A stretch of DNA of 64,000 bases from Actinoplanes palleronii (GTDB taxonomy: Bacteria > Actinomycetota > Actinomycetes > Mycobacteriales > Micromonosporaceae): positions 1 to 64,000 of the forward strand of contig NZ_BOMS01000024.1 of the NCBI RefSeq assembly GCF_016862315.1, in the 5' to 3' direction. The notes under the pieces are model-generated. The model was not told the DNA's origin. It saw only the letters and a list, made by a program, of their open reading frames with translations, and searched no databases. The position numbers and the translations under genes are program-made. Of the stretch, positions 37,340-46,593 are shown one piece after another (position 1 is the stretch's first letter; the number at the start of each line of letters is the position of its first letter).

Positions 37340-37504
37340 GCGTGTGAAGTTTGGGCGCGCTCCGCACCCAAAAACCCCACACAACGCTCGTCACCAGCTT
37401 GCGTGTGAAATTTGGGCGCGCAGCGCACCCAAAAACCCCACACAACGCCCGTCGCCAGCTTGCGTGTGAAATTTGGGCGCGCACCGCACCCAAAAACCCC
37501 ACAC
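37340..37504. repeat. three tandem 61-bp hairpin-forming repeats
   Basis: Units start at 37340, 37401 and 37462. The first two are complete, and the third ends after about 43 bases. Each begins GCGTGTGAARTTTGGGCGCG and ends GCACCCAAAAACCCCACAC, so TTTGGG pairs with CCCAAA and GTGTG with CACAC around a short variable loop. They lie between the 3' ends of convergent genes and resemble repetitive extragenic palindromes. The rest of the gap to 37706 shows nothing else that I can name. Confidence 0.9.
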
Positions 37505-37706
37505 CGCTCGGGGTTGGGGTGACCTTGAGGAGCGCGGACGTCGCCCGGAGGGGGTCGCGCTTTGGACGCGTAGCGGCCAGCGGCGCCCGGAGGGTCCCGG
37601 CGGGAGCGGCGATCTGTACCCCAGCGGACGCACGACATCGATCTTTTGAATTTGATCTTGATTTTGCCGGCCGTTCGACAGACCGGTCCGCGGGTGGCGG
37701 CTGCGG

Positions 37707-38881
37707 TCAGGGGGCCGGCTTGGCGGCGTGGGAGGTGGCCAGGCCGATGAGGAGGGCGGCCAGGACGCAGAGCAGGCCGTTGCGGGGGCCGAAGTGTTCG
37801 GACAGGAAGCCGATCAGCGGGGGCCGGCCAGGAAGGCGCCGTAGCCGATGGAGCCGGCCACCGAGACGCGCATGGCGGCGCGGATCGGGTCGTCGGCGGC
37901 GGCGCTCATGCCGATCGGGAAGCCCAGCGAGGCGCCCAGGCCCCAGAGCAGGGCGCCGGCCAGGGCGAACGGGATCGAACCGCCGAAGACGACCAGCAAG
38001 AGGCCGGCCAGCGCGGCCAAGGCGGTCACGCGGAGCACCGGGACACGGCCCCAGCGGTCGGTGGCCTGGCCGCCGACCATGCGGCCCGCGGTCATCGCGG
38101 TCACGAAGACGCCGAAGCCGATCGCGCCCATGGTGTCGCCGGTGTGATAGCCGTCGACCAGGCTGATCGCCAGCCAGTCGTTGGCGGTGCCCTCGGTGAA
38201 GCCGAACCCCAGCATGATCAGGCCGATCAGGACGGTGCGCGGCTCGCGCCAGACCTGACCGGCGGTGATCACGGGACGGGCGCCGGGCTCCGGCTCGACG
38301 TGCGGTAGGAAGCGGCGGACCACCACGATCTGGACCGCGACGATGACCGCGGCCGTGAGGTACAGCTGGGCCCAGACCGGCAGGCCGACCGCCGCGGTGA
38401 GCGCGCCGACGCCGGCGCCGCCGACCGTGCCCAGGCTGAAACCGGCGTGGAACCGGGGCATGATCGTGCGCTGCAGGCGGCGTTCGACGTCGGCCGCCTC
38501 GACGTTCATCGCGACGTCCCAGGTGCTGACCCCGAAACCGCAGAAGAGCAGGGCGGACCCGGCCAGCGCCACCGAGCCGAGCAGCGTGCCGGTGGCCAGC
38601 GCGACCAGGCCGAACACCATCGACATGCTGCCCAGCAGCACCGCACGGGCCGGGCCGGCGCGCTGCACCAGCGGGCCGGCCAGCGGGATCGACGCGACCG
38701 AGGCGCCGGACATGCAGAGCAGCAACAGGCCGAACCCGGCGGTGGAGAGCTCCAGCCCGTCCCGGATCGCGGGGGCCCGGGCCAGCCAGCCGGCGATGGC
38801 GAGACCGTTCAGGGCGAACGTGACCCCTACCGCGATCTTGGCGGTCTGCACCCGGGCCGGGAGGACGTCGATGCTGCTCAC
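37707..38881 (-). pseudogene. MFS transporter with a C-terminal frameshift
   Basis: A major facilitator protein with about ten membrane segments in the intact part (GTG at 38881; MSSIDVLPARVQTAKIAVGV). The reading frame stops at 37814 after ...GYGAFLAGPR. The -1 frame continues without a stop for 38 more codons to 37707 and encodes a fitting end (PLIGFLSEHFGPRNGLLCVL and a last hydrophobic helix). The shift falls at a run of five G at 37819-37823 (CCCCC in the coding strand). Either one base was lost, or the sequence has a homopolymer error. The substrate is unknown. Confidence 0.75.
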
Positions 38882-39059
38882 CGGCTGAACTTACACGTTA
38901 AAGCGGAGGTGCTCCGGTGAGCCCGGCAGCGGGGGCGGAAAGACCGCGTCCCACAATGGGCGCGAAGCGACATCTTCTCGCCCCGGTTCGCCGCGGCGCA
39001 TCGATGGATCCGCGCCGCCGTGACCGGTGGCGCATCGAGGGATATGGAAGGAGGGCGAC

Positions 39060-39584
39060 ATGGGCCGGCCCGAGGAACTGCAGGCGGAGGCGCGATCCGT
39101 GCTCGCGCTGCTGGAGCCGCTGGGACCGATCACGCCCACCGGCAGCTATGTGTCCGGACTGCTGGTCTGGCGCGACCTCGACGTGATGATGCTCGGCGGC
39201 CCGGAGTTCAGCCCGGCCGACGTCGTCGCGCTGCTCGGCAAGGCTGTCGGGATCCCCGGGCTGACCGGTTTCGCCTACCGGGACGAGCGTGGTGACCAAA
39301 GCCCGGATGCACGACACCACGTCACGCTCACCGTCGGCGACTGGCGTGTGGACCTGTCGATCTGGCTGCACGACGACCACGCCGCGGCGAGTGAGTGGCA
39401 CGCCGGGCTGGCCGAGCGGCTGACCGACGAGGAGCGGCAGGCGATCCTGGCGATCAAGTCGGTGTGGCACAGCCGGCCGGAGTACCCGGGCGGGTTCGAG
39501 GTCTGCACGGCGGTGCTGGAGCACGGGGTGCGGACCGCGGTGGACTTCGGCAGCTGGCTCCGGGACACCCCGCAGAAACGCTGA
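39060..39584 (+). CDS. putative nucleotidyltransferase-fold protein
   Basis: A 174-residue protein. TGSYVSGLLVWRDLDVMML (about 26-44) has the Gly-Ser and paired-Asp pattern of a minimal nucleotidyltransferase active site, and VDLSIW near 105 could give the third acidic residue. Related sequences are usually called hypothetical. GGAAGGAGGG precedes the ATG at 39060. A strong hairpin follows, and the mobile element begins 64 bases after the stop. Activity is inferred from the pattern only. Confidence 0.6.
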   Translation: MGRPEELQAEARSVLALLEPLGPITPTGSYVSGLLVWRDLDVMMLGGPEFSPADVVALLGKAVGIPGLTGFAYRDERGDQSPDARHHVTLTVGDWRVDLSIWLHDDHAAASEWHAGLAERLTDEERQAILAIKSVWHSRPEYPGGFEVCTAVLEHGVRTAVDFGSWLRDTPQKR

Positions 39585-39591
39585 GACGCAG

Positions 39592-39621
39592 ACGGGCCGT
39601 GCGCTGACGCGCACGGCCCGT
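39592..39621. terminator. strong hairpin terminator, probably once shared with nrdJ
   Basis: ACGGGCCGTGCGC and GCGCACGGCCCGT form a perfect 13-bp stem with a TGAC loop, followed by TCC. It terminates the nucleotidyltransferase-like gene. With the element removed in silico it would lie about 31 bases beyond the nrdJ stop and serve both genes. Confidence 0.85.
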
Positions 39622-39647
39622 TCCACGCTTACCGCCTAGCTGTTCCT

Positions 39648-39690
39648 GGGAACTTGGGATGTGTCTCCCGTCGTCGGGTGTCTCCCTAGA
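39648..39690. repeat. left terminal inverted repeat of the element
   Basis: Bases 39648-39671 match the reverse complement of 48078-48101 at 18 of 24 positions, including GGGAA at the outer end and TGTCTCCCGT at the inner end. Further inside, CTCCCTAGA (39682-39690) corresponds to CTCCTAAGA in the right end, so the similarity extends over about 43 bases. Confidence 0.65.
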
Positions 39691-39753
39691 AACCAAATTC
39701 TCGGCATCTCATCCCAGACTGCAAGACAGGGAGCGCCTCTTCGAGTTCGTCAG

Positions 39754-40584
39754 TCACCGGGGTACGCGCGACGCCGCCGGATCCTTGAAGACCGTCACGG
39801 TACCTGTAGCAATCGCGAGTTCGTTGGCCTTGGCATCCCCGTCGCGCAGTGCCACCACAAGAGTCGGTGTCTCGTTGTCACCAGCGACCGCGAGCACCAC
39901 GGCGTTCAAGCGATCGATGGTGGCACCACCCTTGTCCACCAACGCAAGTCGCCTTCCGTCGCGAACCAGCAGCATCTGGATAGGATCACCGGCTCGCAAG
40001 CCCCCGTTCAACACGGTTGCCCGAGAGACCGCGAAGCCGTGCACGGTCAGCGTTCCAGGAAGCACGCTCGCGATGTTAGGTGCGATCTGTCCCTGGCGTA
40101 ACGGCTGATCTTTGGTGACGGCTGTGAGAGTTAGCCGACCTTCAACCGGCAGAGTGGCGTAATCGTTCTGACCCTCAGCGGCCCGCGTGCCGAGTATCAC
40201 GTCGTCGGCGGTGATTACCTGGTAGGCCGCGATGTCCCGAACGGCGATCAATACCGGAACCTGCTGCGGCTCGCGGGTGCTCGCGAAAACCACGCCAGCT
40301 AGAGCGAGCAGCGCCACAGCGATTAGGAATCGCGACAGCGGACCTGCCTTCAGCCGTCGAGGGTCGGGGGGAACCTCAGCCGGGCTGGCGTTCGGCACGC
40401 GAGTCCTCGTGCCTGGAAGTAGGGGCCTCGGAGACCCCGTCAGCCCGGGCCTTGGCGACTGAGATACCGGCGCATTGGCTGGAACAGCGTCCGTCTCTGC
40501 AGGTACGGAGACGTTGGTCGGCACGTCGGGCGGCCCGGGCTGTTGGGAACCGGCGGACGGCTGGTCGGGCTCGGTCGGGCTCAT
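39754..40584 (-). CDS. SAF-domain membrane-anchored protein (element cargo)
   Basis: A 276-residue protein. The N-terminal about 95 residues are Pro/Ser-rich and disordered. One membrane segment follows (LSRFLIAVALLALAGVVFAS, about 84-103). A SAF domain begins VPVLIAVRDIAAYQVITADD (about 110 onward), with a CpaB-like beta-rich C-terminus (NGGLRAGDPIQMLLVRDG). SAF proteins appear in pilus assembly and flagellar P-ring chaperones. Here no pilus genes are nearby, so the role is unknown. The start is ATG 40584, 19 bases after the membrane-protein gene. It is the last gene of the element. Confidence 0.75.
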   Translation of the reverse strand: MSPTEPDQPSAGSQQPGPPDVPTNVSVPAETDAVPANAPVSQSPRPGLTGSPRPLLPGTRTRVPNASPAEVPPDPRRLKAGPLSRFLIAVALLALAGVVFASTREPQQVPVLIAVRDIAAYQVITADDVILGTRAAEGQNDYATLPVEGRLTLTAVTKDQPLRQGQIAPNIASVLPGTLTVHGFAVSRATVLNGGLRAGDPIQMLLVRDGRRLALVDKGGATIDRLNAVVLAVAGDNETPTLVVALRDGDAKANELAIATGTVTVFKDPAASRVPR

Positions 40585-40603
40585 CAGAGCACTGTATTGT
40601 CGG

Positions 40604-41509
40604 TCATGAATCCTCTGGTGCCGCCACGCCATTGCCATACTTCCAGGTCGGCAAGACACGTCGGCCGATCAGTGCCCCCAAAGCCTGCCACTGCCGGCGT
40701 TCCTCGGTGATGTCGTGTACGGGCGGCAGGTTGAGTCTCCGCAATAATTCAAGGCGATAGACGTCGAAGATCGACCGCAGTTGCTCACCGTACTCCGCCG
40801 CCGCGACGATCGCGGAAAGGTACGCGGCATAAGCACCAGCCGAGCCGACGGCGAAACACACGACGGCGACCAGTGGTGCGCCTTTGACAAGCACTACAGC
40901 TACTGGCGCGGTGGCGGTGAATGCGGTGAACCATAGGGACAATACCAACAGGAATTCCATGGAGGACCGGGCACCCTCAACGTCATCGATCGCATCGCGC
41001 GGCAGCACCTGATATAGGCGCGGCCAGATGAGAATCATCTCGGCACCATAGCGCTGCTCGGGATAGCGCTCGGCTGCCCGCAGAACGTTGCCTAGACGTG
41101 TCGGCAGCACCTCGCGCGGCGGTGGGTAGCGACTGTATTGCAAGTACCAGTGCTGACGGCCCCGTTTACCCAGCTGGTAGCTGAGGGCTTCGTGCCACTG
41201 CTTGCCAACCCGATCGATCCAGGGCCACCGCCAAAGCGGGTAACCCTCGAAGAGTCGCACAATGTTGCGCCACTGACTAGCCAAGATAACCGCTCCGAAC
41301 CAGCAGAGCGTGAAGTAGCCGACGACGATGAACGCCTTCATTCCGATTGAGAATTGAGACCATTCGGCTACCAGCTGATCAATCTTTCTCGACTGGACGA
41401 GCGCGGGCAACCCAACGATGGGGAGCAGCAACACAACCGGCAGGAATGCGTTAGTCAGAAATCGCCGCTCGAGAATTGAGGCGGCACGGTCGACCATACT
41501 GTCGATCAC
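40604..41509 (-). CDS. four-helix membrane protein of unknown function (element cargo)
   Basis: A 301-residue protein with about four membrane segments in two pairs: about 20-40 and 56-78, then about 186-206 and 210-236. A soluble basic, Tyr/Trp-rich loop of about 105 residues separates the pairs (WHEALSYQLGKRGRQHWYLQ), and the tail is also soluble. I do not recognise the family. The GTG at 41509 overlaps the upstream stop (GTGA). Together with the neighbouring cargo genes it may form a membrane complex (inference). Confidence 0.75.
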   Translation of the reverse strand: MIDSMVDRAASILERRFLTNAFLPVVLLLPIVGLPALVQSRKIDQLVAEWSQFSIGMKAFIVVGYFTLCWFGAVILASQWRNIVRLFEGYPLWRWPWIDRVGKQWHEALSYQLGKRGRQHWYLQYSRYPPPREVLPTRLGNVLRAAERYPEQRYGAEMILIWPRLYQVLPRDAIDDVEGARSSMEFLLVLSLWFTAFTATAPVAVVLVKGAPLVAVVCFAVGSAGAYAAYLSAIVAAAEYGEQLRSIFDVYRLELLRRLNLPPVHDITEERRQWQALGALIGRRVLPTWKYGNGVAAPEDS

Positions 41510-41988
41510 AGGAAGCTCGATCGCTCGGGATCAATGAAGACCTGATGGGGCTCAGATTCGGAGCTGTCCGAACAGACGTAATACTCGGTGTACGGCCCTT
41601 TCCAACAGTCGTGGTCGCAGAACAGCCACGCGCGGAGCATGACGGGACTGGCATGACGGAAATTTCGTTCGCAAGACTGCGGAACCTCCGGCAGCACGGC
41701 CAGCCAGCCACAACCCGCCTCGGGGCACGCGACGATAACCTGCCTGCCATCCGGCGGCTCGGCGGGTTCTCCTGCGTCTCCTGGTAGCAGGACGCTGCCT
41801 GGGGCCATCAGGACCCCTCTACGACTCACGGGGCCGCGGTCCGACCCTCGCCATGAGGGTGAGACAGTTATAGGTGCAGCGTCAAGCCGTGGAGCCCATC
41901 GACCGAAGTCGATCACATTGTCGGCCGTGCGTGTCGGCGCCCAGGTTGGACTCTCTCTTATCGGTTCACTCGGCCCGAAATCAGTCAA
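41506..41988 (-). CDS. cysteine-rich protein of unknown function (element cargo)
   Basis: A 160-residue protein. The C-terminal half holds five cysteines (CPEAGCGW, CERNFRH and CDHDC) plus one more near the end (YYVCSDSS), a plausible zinc-binding fold. I know of no family. A TTG at 41988 overlaps the DUF6262 stop as TTGA and so fits the 4-base coupling used throughout this operon. A GTG at 41916 is the alternative. Neither has a ribosome binding site. Confidence 0.6.
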   Translation of the reverse strand: MTDFGPSEPIRESPTWAPTRTADNVIDFGRWAPRLDAAPITVSPSWRGSDRGPVSRRGVLMAPGSVLLPGDAGEPAEPPDGRQVIVACPEAGCGWLAVLPEVPQSCERNFRHASPVMLRAWLFCDHDCWKGPYTEYYVCSDSSESEPHQVFIDPERSSFL

Positions 41989-42515
41989 CCATCATGCTCG
42001 ATTCCATCCCGAATCGGCCGTAGGTGGCGAACTTTCTCCTGCTTCTCGCGGGCGATCGCGTCGAACTCCGGGCGGAGCCGTTCGTGCAGGTCACGGGCGT
42101 AGGCGAGTGCGGTGTTGCGTTCACGGCGGGCGTTCTTAAGGTCGGCGCGGAGCTCGCGGATGGTCTCATCACGCTCGCGAACCTGGTCGAACAGCTCCGC
42201 CGCCCTCGGCGTCTCGCCGAGGGCGGCAAGCTGTGCCCTGACGAGGACCGGGATGTTCTCGCGGATGCTCGTCATCGCTTCTTTGTGGTGGTTATAGGTG
42301 GATCCGCGGGATACGCCGGCGACCTGGCAAAGGCTGACGATAGAGACGGGCTTGTCGGCGGCCGCGAGGATCGCTGCTGCTAGTAGGAGCCGCGTCGGAA
42401 CTGGAATGTTGCCGAGATGCTCGCTCAAGGCGGCGGAGTCGGCGTCGTGGCGTACTGTCGCCGCGTAGGCAGCCGCCGCCAGGTGCAGAGTCTCCAGGCT
42501 GTCGACGTCACTCAT
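41985..42515 (-). CDS. DUF6262 transposition accessory protein (TnpC-like)
   Basis: A 176-residue protein with an N-terminal helix-turn-helix of TetR-like type (LLLAAAILAAADKPVSIVSL, then VAGVSRGSTYNHHK) and a C-terminal coiled coil (about 105-165, RERDETIRELRADLKNARRE). This matches DUF6262, the small partner encoded after large recombinases in Tn554-type elements. The ATG overlaps the 746-residue recombinase stop (ATGA). Confidence 0.85.
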   Translation of the reverse strand: MSDVDSLETLHLAAAAYAATVRHDADSAALSEHLGNIPVPTRLLLAAAILAAADKPVSIVSLCQVAGVSRGSTYNHHKEAMTSIRENIPVLVRAQLAALGETPRAAELFDQVRERDETIRELRADLKNARRERNTALAYARDLHERLRPEFDAIAREKQEKVRHLRPIRDGIEHDG

Positions 42516-44752
42516 TCCGCCAGCCCCAACGCCTCGGCCACGTACTCGTCGAGTTCCGTGGCGATGAGTCGGGCGAGTTCGTCGTCGCTGACCTCGGCGA
42601 ACTCGGCGACAATCTCGGGCATCGCTTCACCGATCTTGCGAGCGCTGCGATGCAACGCGGGATGCATCCGGAGTTCGAGGCGGCGGCGCAGCTCGACGCG
42701 GGCGCGTTGGCCGGGCGTCATGGCGGAGTTGCGGCACTCGAAGGGTCTACAGAGCCGGAAGTCGGCGGCCCCCTCGCCACCACAAAGTGCCCCTTCAGCA
42801 GCGTGAACGCAGATCGTGTACGGCCCGACCGCAATGTTGGGATTGCGCTTGCCGACCGCCTTGAGCCGGGCGGAGCTGAGCGGAGCGGGGTTGGACAGCG
42901 CAGGACCTTGCCTTTCCACTGCCAGCTGCAAGCGGGTGACGCCCTTGCCGCGGAGGGCATCGGGATTTTGGGCAGCGCGGCGCATGATTCGCCCGATGTG
43001 TTCGTGCTGCAGCTCCAGCGCGTCCATGGGTTCCGCGAGATGGATGATCTTGTAAACGTCGGCGTGGTATCCCATGGCGACCGATTGGTGGTTCCACTGT
43101 CCGAACTGAGCGGCGAGAGCGTTGCCGAGGTCACGGGAGGCGTAGGCCTGGATCGCGGTGATCCGGATTTGCGAGATGTTCACCTTGGTGACGTCGGCAA
43201 GGTCGCCGGGTGTGACGCCGCGGTCGTGGAGACGCTTGGCTCCCTTGATCAGCCAGTCCATGAAGCTGAGGTCCAGGTGAACCGTATCCCGCGCGGGATG
43301 GACGTTCGACGTGATGAGTTGGGCGTCGAACAGCAGTGGCTCGCCGGTGATGGTGCTGGCCGTCGGCGTGATCTTGTGGATGCGGTGAAGTTCCTCGATC
43401 ACCTCAATGATGCGCGCGATCCGATGGTTGACCTTCCAGGTTGTGCGGTGAGGAGCCATCCGGTTCTTGGTCTTGTACCCGCGCATGGTGACCACTTCGT
43501 AGGTCTCACCGTTGGGCCGGGTCTTGGTCTCGCGCTTGATGCAGCCCGGAGTGAGGCAGGCGAGGTCCTTGTCCCGCAGTCCGCAGGTGGCCGCAAGGTA
43601 GTACATCGCGTAGTAGACTAGCGCGCTTTGCCAGAAACGCAGTTCGTCGCGAACGGGTAGGAGCCGTCGGGTCCAGGCCGTTTTGCCGGTGCCGCCTCTC
43701 TGCGGAACCTCGGCTATTGGCAGTTCACAGGGGTTACCGCCGCCCTCGTCAAGGTCCTCTTCTCGAAAGCGGCGCATGGCGTAGCGGCCCCAGAGGAATG
43801 CCTCGTCAGCGTCGGGGGCGCCGCAGAGCAGTCCAAGCGCGATGTGGGCCAGGGTGAGACCGCCGGTGCTGTTGCGGCGGCCGGGAAGCTTCCCGACGCG
43901 GCTATGTACCTCTCGGGCCACGTCGAACATGGCGTCATAGCCCTCCTGCTGGCTGCCCGGGCCATCTTCGGGGGCGACCGTGTGCTCAGCCCACCAGCGG
44001 GAATGCGCGAGGATGTCATCGGCGATGTGGTCGAACGTCCAGGCCACGAAGCCAAGGCAGCGTCCGACATCCTCGTGCGGGCGTCGCAGGTTCCGCTTCG
44101 GTCGGTGACCGCTGCCGAACAGGCTTGTGGTCTCCTCCCCGTCGAACGGTTCGGAGCCGAGCAGGTTCGGCCGCCCGACAATGGTTCGGATGGACCAGAG
44201 CGACTGCAGCTGCTGGGCGCGACCGCGCAAGGTGCCAGCGGCGAGTTGCGCTCCGGCGAGTTTCTCCTGTCGGCTCTGCGGCTGTTGCATCAGGACACGG
44301 ACGCGGGCCCAGTCTTCGGACGTCGGCGTGATGATGTGGTGGGTATCGAGCACAGTGAGCGCCAGCCGCAGCTGCTTGAGATTGCTTTGGGCTGTGACCA
44401 GCTTGGTGGGCTCTTGGATGGTCGGCCAGGACACGGCGATCGGGTCCTCGGGTGACCAGCGCGGGGCAAGATCGGGGTCCAGTTGCAGCAGGATCCATTC
44501 CTTGGCGGCGGTGCGCCAGTGCACTGGAACGCCGCTGAAGTCCAAGGCGGTCTGCGAGCCGTGTTTGCTGGTCCAGCCGGGGTGGCCGGCGGTGTCCCAG
44601 CGGTCGTGTATGAAGTAGATAGGTCGGTCGATGTCGTAGCCGAGCGGGATGAGGGCGCGCACGTCGGTGTCATCGGCGACGACCTTGCTGGTCTCGTCTT
44701 CGGATGGCGGGCGCAATCGTAGGACGTTGGCGTAGCCGGCGGCTGAGGTCAT
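42512..44752 (-). CDS. large tyrosine recombinase-like transposition protein, third of trio
   Basis: A 746-residue protein. The C-terminal half contains a tyrosine-recombinase-like core: box I Arg in AATCGLRDKDLACL (about 427), box II as SQIRITAIQAYA, where the usual His is Ser, then QWNHQSVAMGYHADVY with a His and candidate Tyr. A Cys-containing segment (CGGEGAADFRLCRPFEC) lies near the end. The ATG at 44752 overlaps the stop of the 614-residue protein (ATGA). An upstream in-frame extension to 44902 lies inside that gene and is rejected. Confidence 0.85.
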   Translation of the reverse strand: MTSAAGYANVLRLRPPSEDETSKVVADDTDVRALIPLGYDIDRPIYFIHDRWDTAGHPGWTSKHGSQTALDFSGVPVHWRTAAKEWILLQLDPDLAPRWSPEDPIAVSWPTIQEPTKLVTAQSNLKQLRLALTVLDTHHIITPTSEDWARVRVLMQQPQSRQEKLAGAQLAAGTLRGRAQQLQSLWSIRTIVGRPNLLGSEPFDGEETTSLFGSGHRPKRNLRRPHEDVGRCLGFVAWTFDHIADDILAHSRWWAEHTVAPEDGPGSQQEGYDAMFDVAREVHSRVGKLPGRRNSTGGLTLAHIALGLLCGAPDADEAFLWGRYAMRRFREEDLDEGGGNPCELPIAEVPQRGGTGKTAWTRRLLPVRDELRFWQSALVYYAMYYLAATCGLRDKDLACLTPGCIKRETKTRPNGETYEVVTMRGYKTKNRMAPHRTTWKVNHRIARIIEVIEELHRIHKITPTASTITGEPLLFDAQLITSNVHPARDTVHLDLSFMDWLIKGAKRLHDRGVTPGDLADVTKVNISQIRITAIQAYASRDLGNALAAQFGQWNHQSVAMGYHADVYKIIHLAEPMDALELQHEHIGRIMRRAAQNPDALRGKGVTRLQLAVERQGPALSNPAPLSSARLKAVGKRNPNIAVGPYTICVHAAEGALCGGEGAADFRLCRPFECRNSAMTPGQRARVELRRRLELRMHPALHRSARKIGEAMPEIVAEFAEVSDDELARLIATELDEYVAEALGLAE

Positions 44753-46593
44753 CGACGTAGCTCCGTGTAGAGGCCGTTGACGTTGAGGATGTGCGGGGTC
44801 AGATCGGTAGCTGACCTGACGGTTTCCACCAGTGCGGCGGGGAACTGGGCGAGAGACTCGCCGGCGTAGAAGTGCAGCAGGCCCGCGTCGCCGTTCTCCC
44901 ATTCGTCGGGGTCGTTATCACGGATGATCTCGGTGAACGCGACGGTGGCGAGTAGCCCGGGGACGTGGTCGGCGGTGCGGTAGCCCCTTGGGCAGACGAA
45001 GCATGCCGCAAGACCCAGAGAGCACGGCGTGTCGGTGTCGTCGGGGTCGTTGCCGCCGGTGGTGCAGACGCCGACGACCACGTCGAGCATCTTCTTCTCG
45101 TCGACGTCGGCCAGTTCTCTGGCGGTGCCGTCCGTCGCGGCGCTGACAGGTGTCGCGAAGCGAGCGAGCGCCTGCTCAACGATGTCGTCCTGGGCGGCGG
45201 TAGCGTGCGCGACGAGCGTGTGCTCTGGAAGCACGTGGGCGAGGTAGTGCAGGCGGGTGCGGCGGCCGTGGCCGTGCACATCGGCGTCGGGGTTCTTCTT
45301 GATGCCACGTTCCAGCGACTTGTTGCGCAACGCCCGGAAGCGCAGTCCGTGGTCCAGACGGGTGATGTCGGGGTTCTTCCAGTGCTGGTCGAAGGCGGCG
45401 TAGCGCCATCCGTGATGGATCCGGTTGTTGGTAAGGATCTCGGCGCGCTGGCAGTCGCGCCAGTGCTCGACATAGATCTTGTTGACCACGTCGGGAACTT
45501 CGTTCGCGTCAACATCGGTGAGGTGGACCGCCCTGTAGTGCCGGTTGAACCGGGTGAGGGCGGTGAGCGTGGCGACCATACCTCCTGCCGAGAACATGGA
45601 CTCGGTGGTGACCGGCAGGTTGTCCTCGCTGTGATTGCGGGCCTTGGCGGTTAGCAGCAGGCCATGCTCTTCACCGGTGTAGATCAGGTCGGTGGGCTCG
45701 GTGCGCAGCATGGTGGCCTGGTTGAGCCCGGTGTCGTCCGCGAGGCACTGCAGGATCAGCCCAGCGACGAGGACATCGTTACGTGGGTGGAGCGCGATCC
45801 CGACGTTGGTGATGGCGGCGCTGAGCGGATTGAGCTGCTGACGGCCGGCAGTGTGTCCGAAAACTTCGGGATGCAGCAAACACCAAGCGATGAGCTCGGC
45901 ACGGGACGCGCCGTAGCGGGGCGGCCTTTCGGTGCGTGCGTCTGGGAACCGGCGAAGGGCGTCATCGATGATTTCCGCGGCGGGAACGGTCATCCATCCC
46001 CGCCCGGTGACGTCGAGCCCGAAGTCGGCCAGCACTTGGCGCTGTGCGATGTACGCCTCGGTGAACCGGCCACGTGCCGCCTGTTCGATCGCGTTGGCGA
46101 CGTCGTCATCGTAGGGTTCGGTCGCGGAGTCCTTCACCATGTAGGCGGTGTTGGCGAGGGCGTAGGCCAGCGGGCCGCCTTTGGGGTGGTGCTTGCGTAG
46201 CACTCGGCCGAGCAGCTTGTTCAGCGTCCGCTTCATGCTGTCGTCGAAGTCGGCGAGTACCTCGCGCAGGACGTCGAGGGTGAGGGTCTCGTCAGCGAAG
46301 TCACTGATGCCTCGCCTCGACAGCGAGGTGAGCAGGCGCGTGCAGCTGCGGGAGCACCCGTAAAGCACCTTCGACGACTCCCAGTCGCCGTCGCCGAAAA
46401 CGCGCAGGCTGTTGACCATGCCATCGAGTAGTTGCCGGCCCGCCTGTGTGACAGGGCGAGAATCGAGCTTTGCGGTCTGGGGCGCCGCGTGGGCGGCGTC
46501 GGTGTAGACGATAGTCAAGGCGTCTACGTCGACGCTGAGGACCTTCTTGATGTCGAAGGTGTGGCTGGTGAAGCCACGGGTGCGGTGAGCCAT
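44749..46593 (-). CDS. large recombinase-like transposition protein, second of trio
   Basis: A 614-residue protein from the family annotated as site-specific integrases in Tn554/RIT-like operons. The first half is helical. A Cys cluster (CSLGLAACFVCPRG) lies near 545. The catalytic pattern is degenerate: the box I equivalent reads GLNQATMLRTEP, and no HxxR or Tyr box is evident. It may be a non-catalytic partner (inference). The ATG shares one base with the stop of the first recombinase gene (TGATG). Confidence 0.8.
   Translation of the reverse strand: MAHRTRGFTSHTFDIKKVLSVDVDALTIVYTDAAHAAPQTAKLDSRPVTQAGRQLLDGMVNSLRVFGDGDWESSKVLYGCSRSCTRLLTSLSRRGISDFADETLTLDVLREVLADFDDSMKRTLNKLLGRVLRKHHPKGGPLAYALANTAYMVKDSATEPYDDDVANAIEQAARGRFTEAYIAQRQVLADFGLDVTGRGWMTVPAAEIIDDALRRFPDARTERPPRYGASRAELIAWCLLHPEVFGHTAGRQQLNPLSAAITNVGIALHPRNDVLVAGLILQCLADDTGLNQATMLRTEPTDLIYTGEEHGLLLTAKARNHSEDNLPVTTESMFSAGGMVATLTALTRFNRHYRAVHLTDVDANEVPDVVNKIYVEHWRDCQRAEILTNNRIHHGWRYAAFDQHWKNPDITRLDHGLRFRALRNKSLERGIKKNPDADVHGHGRRTRLHYLAHVLPEHTLVAHATAAQDDIVEQALARFATPVSAATDGTARELADVDEKKMLDVVVGVCTTGGNDPDDTDTPCSLGLAACFVCPRGYRTADHVPGLLATVAFTEIIRDNDPDEWENGDAGLLHFYAGESLAQFPAALVETVRSATDLTPHILNVNGLYTELRR

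Noticed and set aside
37340..37504. Tandem 61-bp repeats as a CRISPR array
   Set aside because: There are only two and a half units in direct head-to-tail tandem without unique spacers, and no cas genes are present.
44753..44902. Longer start of the 746-residue recombinase
   Set aside because: It lies wholly inside the preceding recombinase gene, and the ATGA overlap at 44752 matches the coupling used by the neighbouring genes.
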